Positions 25,861-33,925 of a DNA stretch of 64,000 nt are shown here, piece by piece. A program made the translations under genes and the position numbers. The DNA is from Duganella margarita (GTDB taxonomy: Bacteria; Pseudomonadota; Gammaproteobacteria; Burkholderiales; Burkholderiaceae_D): assembly GCF_009857535.1 (NCBI RefSeq), contig NZ_WWCS01000009.1, positions 186,001 through 250,000 on the forward strand, in the 5' to 3' direction. The notes beneath the pieces were generated by a model. The model saw only the letters and a program-made list of their open reading frames with translations. It did not search any database and was not told the DNA's origin. Numbering within the stretch: the first letter of the stretch is position 1; each line of letters opens with the position of its first letter.

Positions 25861-27507
25861 TCAGGCGATACGGCGCACGTCCTCTTCCAACCACGGTGCA
25901 GCCACCGGCGGCGACGCCTTGCGCGTACGGCCACGCAGGCCGCTCACGCTGGCGGTGTGCGACTCCAGCTTGAACACATCCACCACGTGCGCCAGGCTGG
26001 TGGCCTGGTCTTGCAGTTCCTGCGCGGCGGCCGACGCCTGCTCGACCAGCGCGGTGTTCTGCTGCGTCATGCTGTCCATCTCGCCGATAGCGTTGTTGAC
26101 CTGCTCAATGCCGGCCGTCTGCTCCATGCTGGCGCCACTGATCTCGCCCATGATTTCGGTCACGCGCTTCACGCTGCTCACCACTTCGTGCATGGTCTCG
26201 GCGGCCTTGTGCACCTGTTCGGAACCGGCGTCCACTTTCATCACGGAATCGTCGATCAGCGACTTGATCTCCTTGGCGGCGGCGGCCGACCGCTGCGCCA
26301 GATTGCGCACCTCGGTCGCCACCACCGCGAAGCCTCGGCCCTGCTCACCCGCGCGCGCAGCTTCCACCGCCGCATTCAAGGCCAGGATATTGGTCTGGAA
26401 AGCGATGCCGTCGATGACCGAGATGATGTCCACAATCTTCTTTGACGATGCGTTAATCGACGCCATGGTCACGGTCACCTGCTCCATCACCTGGCCTCCC
26501 TGCTCCGATACATCGGACGCCGATACCGCCAGCGTATTGGCCTGCATGGCGTTGTGCGCATTCTGGCGCACGGTGCCGGTCAGTTCTTCCATCGCGGTGG
26601 CGACCTTCTCCAGCGATTCGGACTGGTGCTCGGTGCGCACCGACAGATCGCGGTTGCCGCTGGCGATCTCGGACGACGCCGTGGCGATCAGGTTGGTGCC
26701 CTGACGCACCTGGCCGACGATGGACGACAGATTGTCGCGCATGGCAGCAATCGCATGCAGCAAACTGGTTTTATCATTGGCCTTGACCTGCACCGCCACC
26801 GACAGATCGCCCTCGGCGATCTTGTTGGCGATCGCGGTCGCGTAGGCCGGCTCGCCGCCCAACTGCTTGAGCAGCAGCCGCGTATTCACCCATGCAATCA
26901 GCACGCTGACCAGCAGCGACAGCACCGCTTGCAGCACAATCCACAGGAAAGCCTGGCTGGCGTGCGCATCGACTTCGGCGCTGGCCGCGCGCGTCTCATC
27001 CTGCGACACTTTAAGCACCGCCGCGATATCGGCCACGATCTGCTTGCGCAGCGGGCTGCACTCATTGGTCAGGAACGCCGCAAAGCCTTCCATGTCGCCG
27101 GCCTCGCGCAGCTGGCGCGGACGCTTGAGCGCATCGGCCATCTTCAGCAAGCCGTCGCGCACCTTGGCGAAATTGGCGTCGCCCTTGTACGATGGCGTCA
27201 TCTGCTCCAGCGCGGCCAGGTAAATGGCTTTCTGCTCGTCGAGAATCGCCAGCTCTTTGCTGGCAGCCGACGCATCGGCGAAGATATAAGCATTGCGCGC
27301 GGCGATGCCGGTTTGGTCCAGCGCTTCGCGCGCTACATACAGCGGATCGAGCTTCTCGCTCATCACGCGCTGCTCATCGTGAAAAGCAGTGGTAATCGAC
27401 GACATGCGCACAATCGCGAACGTCGCCATGATCAGCATCAGCGCAGTCAGCGTGCCAAAGCTCAGTGCCAGCTGCGACCCTATTTTTAGTTTTTTAAACG
27501 CTTCCAT
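25861..27507 (-). CDS. Methyl-accepting chemotaxis protein with 4-helix-bundle sensor
   Basis: 548 residues; start at 27507 with AGGAAG upstream, giving MEAFKKLKIGSQLALSFGTL. Membrane span 1 (about 12-32), periplasmic four-helix-bundle domain (about 35-185), span 2 (about 187-210), HAMP, then the long signalling helix with the tip IDGIAFQTNILALNAAVEAARAGEQGRGFAVVA...VRNLAQRSA. It ends without the NWETF receptor-tail pentapeptide. Senses a ligand and signals to CheA/CheW elsewhere. A terminator lies just upstream on the same strand, so it has its own promoter. Confidence 0.93.
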   Translation of the reverse strand: MEAFKKLKIGSQLALSFGTLTALMLIMATFAIVRMSSITTAFHDEQRVMSEKLDPLYVAREALDQTGIAARNAYIFADASAASKELAILDEQKAIYLAALEQMTPSYKGDANFAKVRDGLLKMADALKRPRQLREAGDMEGFAAFLTNECSPLRKQIVADIAAVLKVSQDETRAASAEVDAHASQAFLWIVLQAVLSLLVSVLIAWVNTRLLLKQLGGEPAYATAIANKIAEGDLSVAVQVKANDKTSLLHAIAAMRDNLSSIVGQVRQGTNLIATASSEIASGNRDLSVRTEHQSESLEKVATAMEELTGTVRQNAHNAMQANTLAVSASDVSEQGGQVMEQVTVTMASINASSKKIVDIISVIDGIAFQTNILALNAAVEAARAGEQGRGFAVVATEVRNLAQRSAAAAKEIKSLIDDSVMKVDAGSEQVHKAAETMHEVVSSVKRVTEIMGEISGASMEQTAGIEQVNNAIGEMDSMTQQNTALVEQASAAAQELQDQATSLAHVVDVFKLESHTASVSGLRGRTRKASPPVAAPWLEEDVRRIA

Positions 27508-27533
27508 CGACTTCCTATTTGTAAAGGACGAAC

Positions 27534-27560
27534 GCAAAAAAACGGCGCGGTGGCGCCGTT
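27534..27560 (-). terminator. Intrinsic terminator on the minus strand, after the lipoprotein gene
   Basis: On the minus strand AACGGCGC and GCGCCGTT (27541-27548 / 27553-27560) form an 8 bp stem with a four-base loop, followed by a T run. It lies between the lipoprotein gene and the chemoreceptor gene. Confidence 0.8.
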
Positions 27561-27644
27561 AGCTGTGCGATTATCCATTAAAGTATGCGTTTGTCTATGA
27601 CAAATAGGTAATTCCGCCACATTTTTATCACTTTGGAGAGGCGA

Positions 27645-28883
27645 CTAAGGGATACGCTTAGTATAGAAAGCCTTCACGCCTGCTTCATCGCCGGCCAGCA
27701 GCAGCGCATGGTCGGCAAACAGCATCTGCCGGAACACCGGCGACGGTCCGAGCGCGGCGCCACCGGGCAAGGTAAAGCGCAGCAGCGCCGGCGTCTGCGC
27801 CGACAGCGGCGCCGCATTGACGGCGTAATCGGCCAACACCAGCACGTCGCCCACCGCATCACCGGCCTGGAATGCGCCGACCACGCTGCCGGCGATGGCG
27901 AGGCCGCCACTGAACGCATGCGCATCGATGTCGGCCACGCGCACATTGCCGGCCCAATTGGTGGACAGCGTCTCTTGCGTCACGTCGGTGCGGCCGCTGG
28001 GCAGCACCGGCGCACCGCTGGTGTCGAGCGCCACGCCCATCACGCCGCCGGCGGTGGTGGGCGTGGCTTTGCCGTTCCACAGCACACCCATCTTGCCGGC
28101 GCCGTTGAGCGTAACCGGATATGGCTGCGCGCCGCCGGTGCCGACGGAGCGTATGGTCGGCGCGCCGGCGCCATTGGCCCACATGCCCAGCATTGCGCCA
28201 CCACCTTCCAACCACCCTGCCAGCACCGCGCCGCCAGCCGCCGCCACACGCGGATGCAACGCGGAGGTAGACAGCGTGAAAGGCGGCGTAAGCTGTTTGC
28301 CATTGAAGTCGAACTTGCACAACTTGAGCAGATACTGCGTCTTGTCGGTAACCGGCAGCAGCGAGAAAGTGGTGGCCAGCCAGAAGCCGTTGCCGTCGGC
28401 CGCGCCGCCGTTTTCCGCCGGTGCGTAATCGCCTGCGGGATAAAGATCGCTGGCGGTGCCGATCAACCGCGCCTGCGCATCGAAGTGCAGCAGCCGCGTG
28501 CCTGCACTGGCCTGCACCATGACGAAACCGTCCGGCGACGGCATCATCTGCCATTCGCCGGTGTAGCCGGCGGCCAGCGTAAAACCGTAATCGGTGGTGA
28601 ACAGCAGCTTGCCCTGGCTATCCACCACGCTCAGTCGCGTGGCCGCATACACAGGCTTGCCGTTGACAGTGCTGAAGGAATCGGAGCGCGAGCGCACCAC
28701 GATATGGTCGCCCACCACCAGCGCATCGGACATGGCGGGCAGCGCACCAACGGTGACGGGATCGGAAACAGAGATGGAGGCCGAGGCCACCGAACTGCCC
28801 GCAGTGACGGCGCCGCTGGAAGAACCGCCACCGCCACCGCAGGCGCTCAGCAACGCCACACCAAGAAGGAGAAAAACACGCAT
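27645..28883 (-). CDS. Lipoprotein with beta-propeller-like repeats, unknown function
   Basis: 412 residues from the ATG at 28883, which starts a lipoprotein signal (MRVFLLLGVALLSAC, lipobox LSAC) and a Gly-rich flexible tether. The rest is beta-rich and built of repeated strands with Gly/Asp turns (for example SVVDSQGKLLFTTDYGF, ADIDAHAFSGGLAIAGSVVGAF), consistent with a propeller, though no family motif is clear. Outer-membrane attached. Neighbours give no function. Confidence 0.7.
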   Translation of the reverse strand: MRVFLLLGVALLSACGGGGGSSSGAVTAGSSVASASISVSDPVTVGALPAMSDALVVGDHIVVRSRSDSFSTVNGKPVYAATRLSVVDSQGKLLFTTDYGFTLAAGYTGEWQMMPSPDGFVMVQASAGTRLLHFDAQARLIGTASDLYPAGDYAPAENGGAADGNGFWLATTFSLLPVTDKTQYLLKLCKFDFNGKQLTPPFTLSTSALHPRVAAAGGAVLAGWLEGGGAMLGMWANGAGAPTIRSVGTGGAQPYPVTLNGAGKMGVLWNGKATPTTAGGVMGVALDTSGAPVLPSGRTDVTQETLSTNWAGNVRVADIDAHAFSGGLAIAGSVVGAFQAGDAVGDVLVLADYAVNAAPLSAQTPALLRFTLPGGAALGPSPVFRQMLFADHALLLAGDEAGVKAFYTKRIP

Positions 28884-28976
28884 GCGGCCAGTATAAAAAG
28901 AAAAACAACTTCTCCCTACGCTGCCCGCATGGCCTGGCAAGCCAGTGTGATGCCCTGGCAGGCCAGCCGATGTGAC

Positions 28977-30254
28977 TTACTGGCGAATCACCGCGCCGCC
29001 CTTCATCACGAACGACACTTTGGTCAACTCCGTCGCATCGTCGGCCGCGTTGCCCTTGACGGCGATGATGTCGGCGTACTTGCCTACGCTGATCGAACCC
29101 ACGCGGTCCTTCCAGCCCAGCAGGTCGGCGGCGTTAATGGTGGCGGCTTGAATCGCCTGCATCGACGTCATGCCGTATTTGACCATGTAGTAGAACTGCC
29201 TGGCATTGTCACCATGCGGGTAGACGCCGGCGTCGGTGCCGAATGCCATCTTGGCGCCGCCCTGGAAGGCCTTGCGGAAGTTATCGCGCTGGAGCTGGCC
29301 GACCTTCTTCTCTTTTTCGATCGATTCCGGCAGCATGCCGGCCTTGGCGCCTTCCTGCAGGATGAAGTCATCGTCATAGATGTCCATCACCAGGTAGGTG
29401 CCGTGTTCTCTGGCCAGCTTGATGCCGGCATCGTCAATCAGGCTGGCGTGTTCGATCGAATCGACGCCGGCGACGATCGCATCGTGAATCGCGCTGGCGC
29501 CGTGTGCATGCGCGGCCACCTTGCGGCCCAGCTTATGCGCTTCGCTGACGATGGCCTGCATCTCTTCCAGCGTGTACTGCTGCGCGCCAGGCTCATCGCC
29601 CTTCGACAGCACGCCGCCCGAGGCGCAAATCTTGATCACATCCGCGCCGTATTTGGCCATCTCGCGTACCTTGGCGCGCGCTTCCCACGGACCATCCGCC
29701 ACGCCGCGGCCAGTGAAATTGACGTCCGGCGGCAGCAGGTTCTCGTCGCAATGACCGCCCTTGATGCCGATCGCGTAACCGGCAGTGCGCATGCGCGGGC
29801 CGATGAAATCGCCCTCGTTGATGGCGTCGCGCAGCGCCACGTCGCCAAAGCCGCCGGCGCCGACATTGCGCACGGTGGTAAAGCCGGCTTCCAGCGTCTT
29901 GCGGGCGGTGCGCACGCCGTACAGCGCGGCGCGGGTGTCGGAGACGCCCAGCGCGTTGTACCCGCTCAGGTAAGGGTCGGCGGTGAGGTGGGTGTGGGCG
30001 TCGATCAGGCCTGGCAGCACGGTCTGCGCCGACAGGTCGATCACCCTGGCGCCGGCCGGCAATTGCGCCGAGGCGCTCGGGCCGACAGACGTAATGCGCT
30101 CGCCGGTGATGACGATGGTCTGGTCCTTCAGCACCGTGCCAGTGACCACGTCGACCAGTTTGCCGGCGCGGATCACGGTCACCTCGTCAGCGGCGCTGAC
30201 CTGCGCGGCGGCGCCGAGGATGGTGGCGGAAATAAGGAGGTGCTTCAGTTTCAT
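28977..30254 (-). CDS. Exported metal-dependent amidohydrolase (imidazolonepropionase-like / prolidase type)
   Basis: 425 residues from the ATG at 30254, giving a signal peptide MKLKHLLISATILGAAAQVSA. Amidohydrolase TIM-barrel metal sites: GLIDAHTHLTADP (HxH), a Lys-bearing strand (YGADVIKICASGGVLS), KVAAHAHGASAIHDAI, SIEHASLID, and FGTDAGVYPHGDNA with the catalytic Asp. Homologues cleave Xaa-Pro or Xaa-Arg/Lys carboxyl-terminal dipeptides. Acts in the periplasm or outside. Separated from the SenA-like gene by 59 bases on the same strand. Confidence 0.88.
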   Translation of the reverse strand: MKLKHLLISATILGAAAQVSAADEVTVIRAGKLVDVVTGTVLKDQTIVITGERITSVGPSASAQLPAGARVIDLSAQTVLPGLIDAHTHLTADPYLSGYNALGVSDTRAALYGVRTARKTLEAGFTTVRNVGAGGFGDVALRDAINEGDFIGPRMRTAGYAIGIKGGHCDENLLPPDVNFTGRGVADGPWEARAKVREMAKYGADVIKICASGGVLSKGDEPGAQQYTLEEMQAIVSEAHKLGRKVAAHAHGASAIHDAIVAGVDSIEHASLIDDAGIKLAREHGTYLVMDIYDDDFILQEGAKAGMLPESIEKEKKVGQLQRDNFRKAFQGGAKMAFGTDAGVYPHGDNARQFYYMVKYGMTSMQAIQAATINAADLLGWKDRVGSISVGKYADIIAVKGNAADDATELTKVSFVMKGGAVIRQ

Positions 30255-30313
30255 GGGCGACGCCTTTGGCTGGGAAAACAAAAAGCATAGCAGAGCGTCC
30301 GCCAAATGAGAAA

Positions 30314-31507
30314 CTATCCCGGCCAGGCGCAGGTGCGGAAACCGGCAAAGAGATCGTCGCGTTCCGGCAGCTGAAAATGGCGGAATTTGGCCGAGCCAAA
30401 CCGTGACGGCGTGGCGAATGAGGCGCCGCGCAGCACCTGGTGCGTGTGGAACCACGGCTCGGAATATTCCACATAGCGGTCCGCCTTAAAGTCCGGGTAC
30501 GGCTCGAACGGCGATCCGGTCCACTCCCACAACTGGCCCCAGCGGAAGGCCGGATGGCCCGACAAAGCCGCATACTCCCACTCTGCTTCGGTGGGCAGGC
30601 GGCGTCCGGCCCAGGCGCAGTAGGCCTGCGCCTCGTACAGATTCACATGCCGCACCGGTTCCGCGCCGGCCAGCGTGGACGGCCGGCCGAAGCGCGTGGT
30701 GCGCCATTGCGCGCCGTCGCGCTGCCAGTAGCGCGGTGCGGAGCGCTCCTGCCGCATCAGCCAATCGGCGCCGGCGTTGCTCCAGAACTGGCGCTGGTCA
30801 TAGCCGCCATCGGTGACGAAATCTGCATACTGGGTGTTGGTCACCAGTGTGCTATCCATGCGAAACGGCGCCACATGGAAGCTGTGCGCCTGGCGCTCGT
30901 TATCGAATACAAAGCCGGCGCCGGACTTGCTGCCCAACTGGATGGTCCCGCCGGGAAAGCCGATTTCGGAGGGGGCAAACATCTGCTGTTCTTGAGCCGC
31001 TGCGTACACCGGTGCTGCCAGGCCCAATGTCTGCAAGGCGTAGAGCAAGGCTTCGCCGCGCATGTCCTCGTACGCCAGCGCCAGGCGGTATGGATACAAG
31101 GCCTCATCTGTATTCGGTTCGCGCGTCAGCTTGTCCTGCACGCGGTCCAGCACTTCATAGCAGTAAGTCTTGACACCGCCGGCGCTGGGCAGGTCCAGCG
31201 TCCAGCGGCTGCGGTGCGGCACGCGCGTGGCGTCGAACCAGTCGTCGCCTTTGGTCAGCAGGCAGTGGCCGTTGGCGTCGGCCGGATGGCTGGACGTCGC
31301 TTCACGCAGGATGAACCATTCGGCGAACCAGGCGGTGTGCCCCAGTTCCCACAGCGGTGGATTGATGGTGCGCAGTTGCGGCACCCGCGGCGCGGCGTCC
31401 ATGCCGGCGGCGGCAAAGCAGTCGAACAGCGACAGCGTGGTCTCCCTGGCTTGCTGGAGGGCCTGGGCCAGCTGCTGTGATGTGGCATTCCTGAATGAAG
31501 AGGTCAT
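30314..31507 (-). CDS. senA: SenA-like (selenoneine synthase type) EgtB homologue; iron-ligand His pair replaced
   Basis: 397 residues: an N-terminal DinB-like helical domain (about 10-170) and a C-terminal formylglycine-enzyme/sulfatase-modifying fold (about 185-395) ending ...LRGASFATPSRFGSAKFRHF. The N-terminal NPPLWELGHTAWFAEWFILRE and DDWFDATRVPHRSRW stretches match the SenA-type branch rather than classic EgtB. SenA joins hercynine to a selenosugar. Divergent from selD, which supports a selenium role. Odd: where EgtB has HxxxH (HEQQH in the paralogue at 35804-37021), this protein reads YEDMR, so two of the three expected iron ligands are Tyr and Arg. The first His (ELGH) is kept. It may be inactive or use another metal site. 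Symbol is by resemblance. Confidence 0.65.
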   Translation of the reverse strand: MTSSFRNATSQQLAQALQQARETTLSLFDCFAAAGMDAAPRVPQLRTINPPLWELGHTAWFAEWFILREATSSHPADANGHCLLTKGDDWFDATRVPHRSRWTLDLPSAGGVKTYCYEVLDRVQDKLTREPNTDEALYPYRLALAYEDMRGEALLYALQTLGLAAPVYAAAQEQQMFAPSEIGFPGGTIQLGSKSGAGFVFDNERQAHSFHVAPFRMDSTLVTNTQYADFVTDGGYDQRQFWSNAGADWLMRQERSAPRYWQRDGAQWRTTRFGRPSTLAGAEPVRHVNLYEAQAYCAWAGRRLPTEAEWEYAALSGHPAFRWGQLWEWTGSPFEPYPDFKADRYVEYSEPWFHTHQVLRGASFATPSRFGSAKFRHFQLPERDDLFAGFRTCAWPG

Positions 31508-31596
31508 GCGTTAATTGTAACCGCCCACGGTTCAAGCAGCGTTGCCGGAGTTGGAGGATAATCTGCGCCATCAGACTTCACCAGGAAATGCCCATC
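31508..31596. promoter_or_regulatory. Divergent promoter region between senA-like gene and selD
   Basis: Only 89 bases separate the two start codons. GATAAT (31557-31562) is a candidate -10 for selD; TACAAT on the minus strand (31519-31514) is a candidate -10 for the SenA-like gene and would place transcription start almost at its ATG. No clear -35 for either. The shared gap implies joint control. Confidence 0.35.
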
Positions 31597-32643
31597 ATGA
31601 GTAACGACGCTATCAAACTGACCTCCTTCTCCCACGGCGGCGGCTGCGGCTGCAAAATCGCGCCCGGCGTGCTGTCCGAGATCCTGAAGAACTCCAACGG
31701 CTTCCCTGTGCCGAAGGAACTGCTGGTCGGAATCGAGACGTCGGACGATGCGGCCGTCTACAAGCTCAATGACGAGCAGGCGCTGATCGCCACCACCGAC
31801 TTCTTCATGCCGATCGTCGACGACCCGTATGACTTCGGCCGCATCGCCGCCACCAACGCCATCTCCGACGTGTATGCGATGGGCGGCACGCCGATCATGG
31901 CGCTGGCCCTGGTGGGCATGCCGATCAACAAACTGCCGATAGAAACCATCGGCCAGATCATCAAGGGCGGCGAATCGATCTGCGCGGAAGCCGGCATTCC
32001 CATCGCCGGCGGCCACACCATCGATTCGGTGGAGCCGATCTACGGCCTGGTGGTCATGGGCCTGATCCATCCGTCGAAAGTGAAGCGCAATGCCGACGCC
32101 AGGGCCGGCGATGTGCTGGTGCTGGGCAAACCGCTGGGCGTGGGCGTGCTGTCGGCCGCGCTCAAAAAGGGCAAGCTGGATGATGAAGGCTACAAGGCCA
32201 TGATCGCCAACACCACCAAGCTGAATAAGCCTGGCAAGGCCTTATCCGAGCTGGCCGGCGTGCACGCGATGACCGACGTTACCGGCTTCGGCCTGCTAGG
32301 CCACCTGCTGGAACTGGCGCGCGGCGCCAAGCTGGAAGCGCATCTGGAGATGGCCAACATCCCGCTGCTGCCGGGCGTGGAACAGCTGGCGCAGGATGGT
32401 TACTTCACCGGCGCCTCGGGCCGCAACTGGGAAGCGTATGGCAAGGACGTCAAGCTTGCCGAAACCATCACGCCGGCGCAGCACTCGCTGCTGACCGACC
32501 CGCAAACCTCGGGCGGCCTGCTGGTGTCGTGCGACGCAGGCAGCGTGGACCAAGTGCTGGCCCTGTTCCGCGAACAGCGCTTCGGCGAGGCCGCCGTCAT
32601 CGGCCGCATGGCCGCAGGCGAAGCACGCGTTATCGTCAGCTGA
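31597..32643 (+). CDS. selD: Selenide, water dikinase (selenophosphate synthetase)
   Basis: 348 residues from the ATG at 31597 (AGGA about 10 bases upstream); the open frame upstream is not SelD-like. The catalytic Cys/Lys loop is FSHGGGCGCKI (residues about 9-19), with Cys not selenocysteine. Then DDAAVYKL, ATTDFFMPIVDDPYDFGRIAATNAISDVYAMGG and GGHTIDS, and a C-terminal DVTGFGLLGHLLE. It makes selenophosphate from selenide and ATP, needed for selenoneine, selenocysteine or 2-selenouridine. No selA, selB or mnmH is in the window; the adjacent SenA-like gene suggests use in selenoneine (SenC role). Confidence 0.93.
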   Translation: MSNDAIKLTSFSHGGGCGCKIAPGVLSEILKNSNGFPVPKELLVGIETSDDAAVYKLNDEQALIATTDFFMPIVDDPYDFGRIAATNAISDVYAMGGTPIMALALVGMPINKLPIETIGQIIKGGESICAEAGIPIAGGHTIDSVEPIYGLVVMGLIHPSKVKRNADARAGDVLVLGKPLGVGVLSAALKKGKLDDEGYKAMIANTTKLNKPGKALSELAGVHAMTDVTGFGLLGHLLELARGAKLEAHLEMANIPLLPGVEQLAQDGYFTGASGRNWEAYGKDVKLAETITPAQHSLLTDPQTSGGLLVSCDAGSVDQVLALFREQRFGEAAVIGRMAAGEARVIVS

Positions 32644-32644
32644 T

Positions 32645-33019
32645 TTATTTGCGACGCAGCCGCCAGGTGCTCCAGACGATCAGCCAGAGCAAGGCGGCCT
32701 GGATCGGCAATCGCAGCCACAATGCCCACAGCGGCACCGGGAACAATTCGGGCCGCTGCAGCATGTAGATATGCGCAGGCGTTACCGCCAACGTGAGCAG
32801 GAACAGGCCGATGCCGGCTGCCCTGCGCGTGCGCCGGATCAGGATGCCGGCAGCGCCGAGCAGCTCAAACACGCCGCTGACCAGCACCGCCGCCACCGGC
32901 CACGGAATATACGGCGGCACGATGCGCGCTTCCGTATCGGTGGCGACGAAGTGCAGGATGCCGCCGACGAAAAACCAGATGAAGACGAAGGCCAGGCCGG
33001 CAATTTGCGCTTTGCGCAT
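32645..33019 (-). CDS. DoxX-like four-span membrane protein
   Basis: 124 residues, four hydrophobic segments, with DoxX-type features: AGLAFVFIWFFVGGILHFVA at the start and FELLGAAGILI in the middle. Inner-membrane protein, function not established. It starts one base after the stop of the NTF2-like gene, so the two form an operon. Convergent with selD. Confidence 0.82.
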   Translation of the reverse strand: MRKAQIAGLAFVFIWFFVGGILHFVATDTEARIVPPYIPWPVAAVLVSGVFELLGAAGILIRRTRRAAGIGLFLLTLAVTPAHIYMLQRPELFPVPLWALWLRLPIQAALLWLIVWSTWRLRRK

Positions 33020-33020
33020 C

Positions 33021-33524
33021 TTATTGATCCGTGAAGTGCGTCGACCAGACCACTGAGAAGATTTTCCACTGGCCGCCGCGCTTGACCATCTGCCAGGTCT
33101 CGATGCCGTAGTTTTCCACCTTGCCGTCGCCGACGAATTCGTAGTCGAACATCACCCAGGCCAGGTCCGCGTCCTGGGTGACCTTGACGTTGTAGAAGCG
33201 CTCTTCGATCGGGAGCTTGGCGTTTTTCACGAACTGCGCAAAGCCGCTGTAGCCGCCAGCGTTCACGCCATCGAAATTGACATCGGTCTCCGCGCGCATC
33301 GTCGCCGCCTGCTTGTCGGAGGCGGGCGACGTCCACAGGATATTCGAATGCAGCAGCAGCGACGACAGCGCCTTCACATCCTTGGCCTTGAGCGCGGCCT
33401 GGAACTGCTCGGTCACCGCCATAATCGCCGCCACATCTTCCGGCGTACTAACCGGCTTGGCCGGCGCGGCAAACACGGCGCCGGCAAACAACATGCACAC
33501 CACAGCAGAAATCCAGCGCATCAA
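33021..33524 (-). CDS. Exported NTF2-like (SnoaL/DUF4440) protein
   Basis: 167 residues, signal peptide MMRWISAVVCMLFAGAVFA. NTF2-like fold suggested by AAIMAVTEQFQAALKAKDVKALSSLLL and a C-terminal YGIETWQMVKRGGQWKIFSVVWSTHF. Possibly a ligand-binding periplasmic protein; no catalytic residues identified. First gene of a pair with the DoxX-like protein. Confidence 0.78.
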   Translation of the reverse strand: MMRWISAVVCMLFAGAVFAAPAKPVSTPEDVAAIMAVTEQFQAALKAKDVKALSSLLLHSNILWTSPASDKQAATMRAETDVNFDGVNAGGYSGFAQFVKNAKLPIEERFYNVKVTQDADLAWVMFDYEFVGDGKVENYGIETWQMVKRGGQWKIFSVVWSTHFTDQ

Positions 33525-33600
33525 TATCCCCCTCTATGAAAAGAGCCCTGATGTTAGGGCCGCATTGATAAAAAATCAAATCAAACAAATAAACATTCAC

Positions 33601-33630
33601 TTGACGGGCGCGGCGCGGATCGCTTACATT
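33601..33630 (+). promoter_or_regulatory. Promoter of the leuL-leuA transcript
   Basis: TTGACG (33601-33606), 18-base spacer, TACATT (33625-33630). The start point should fall at about 33636-33638, that is at the ATG of the leucine leader peptide. Confidence 0.6.
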
Positions 33631-33636
33631 TAAGGA

Positions 33637-33723
33637 ATGATCTCGCATCTGCACCTATCCGCTTTCCTGCTATCGCCTGCCAGCGCCCTATCGCTAGCAG
33701 CGCGTCTACTAGCACGCGTTTAA
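33637..33723 (+). CDS. leuL: Leucine leader peptide, probably leaderless
   Basis: 28 codons, 8 of them Leu (residues 5, 7, 11, 12, 18, 20, 24, 25); six use CTA, a codon the surrounding GC-rich genes almost never use in place of CTG. The peptide has no other obvious purpose and lies 200 bases upstream of leuA. The AAGGA that precedes the ATG touches it, so it cannot be a normal ribosome site. The promoter predicts transcription from the ATG itself, so translation would be leaderless. Ribosome stalling at CTA codons when charged tRNA-Leu is scarce would control leuA. Too short for routine gene finders. Confidence 0.75.
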   Translation: MISHLHLSAFLLSPASALSLAARLLARV

Positions 33724-33925
33724 TCCGCGTCCCAGTTGTACCCCGTGCCGGCCATAAGCCGCACCGTCTTCACAAAATCCAGGAAAGTTGTACCGATGCT
33801 CCCAGCCTTGTCGCTACTGCTAAAACTACCGATCGGTTGCCGCGCCTAGTATCCCGTGGCCGCGCCGCAGCCCTTCGCCACATCGTTTAGCCAGTCCCCT
33901 ATATTTCCGATCCAGGAGCATTACC
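33724..33925 (+). promoter_or_regulatory. leuA leader RNA between leuL and leuA
   Basis: Roughly 200 bases without a gene. AGTTGTACC occurs twice (33734-33742 and 33786-33794). ACCGATCGGT is a 10-base palindrome near 33828. GTGGC...GCCAC can pair further down. I see no U-run after any stem, so a classical intrinsic attenuator is not evident; control might be by Rho or at translation. The leuA ribosome site AGGAG is at 33914-33918. Confidence 0.45.

Noticed and set aside
33637..33723. Considered a chance small frame
   Set aside because: Eight leucines of 28, six of them CTA, together with a promoter at the right distance and leuA downstream, make chance unlikely; kept as leuL.
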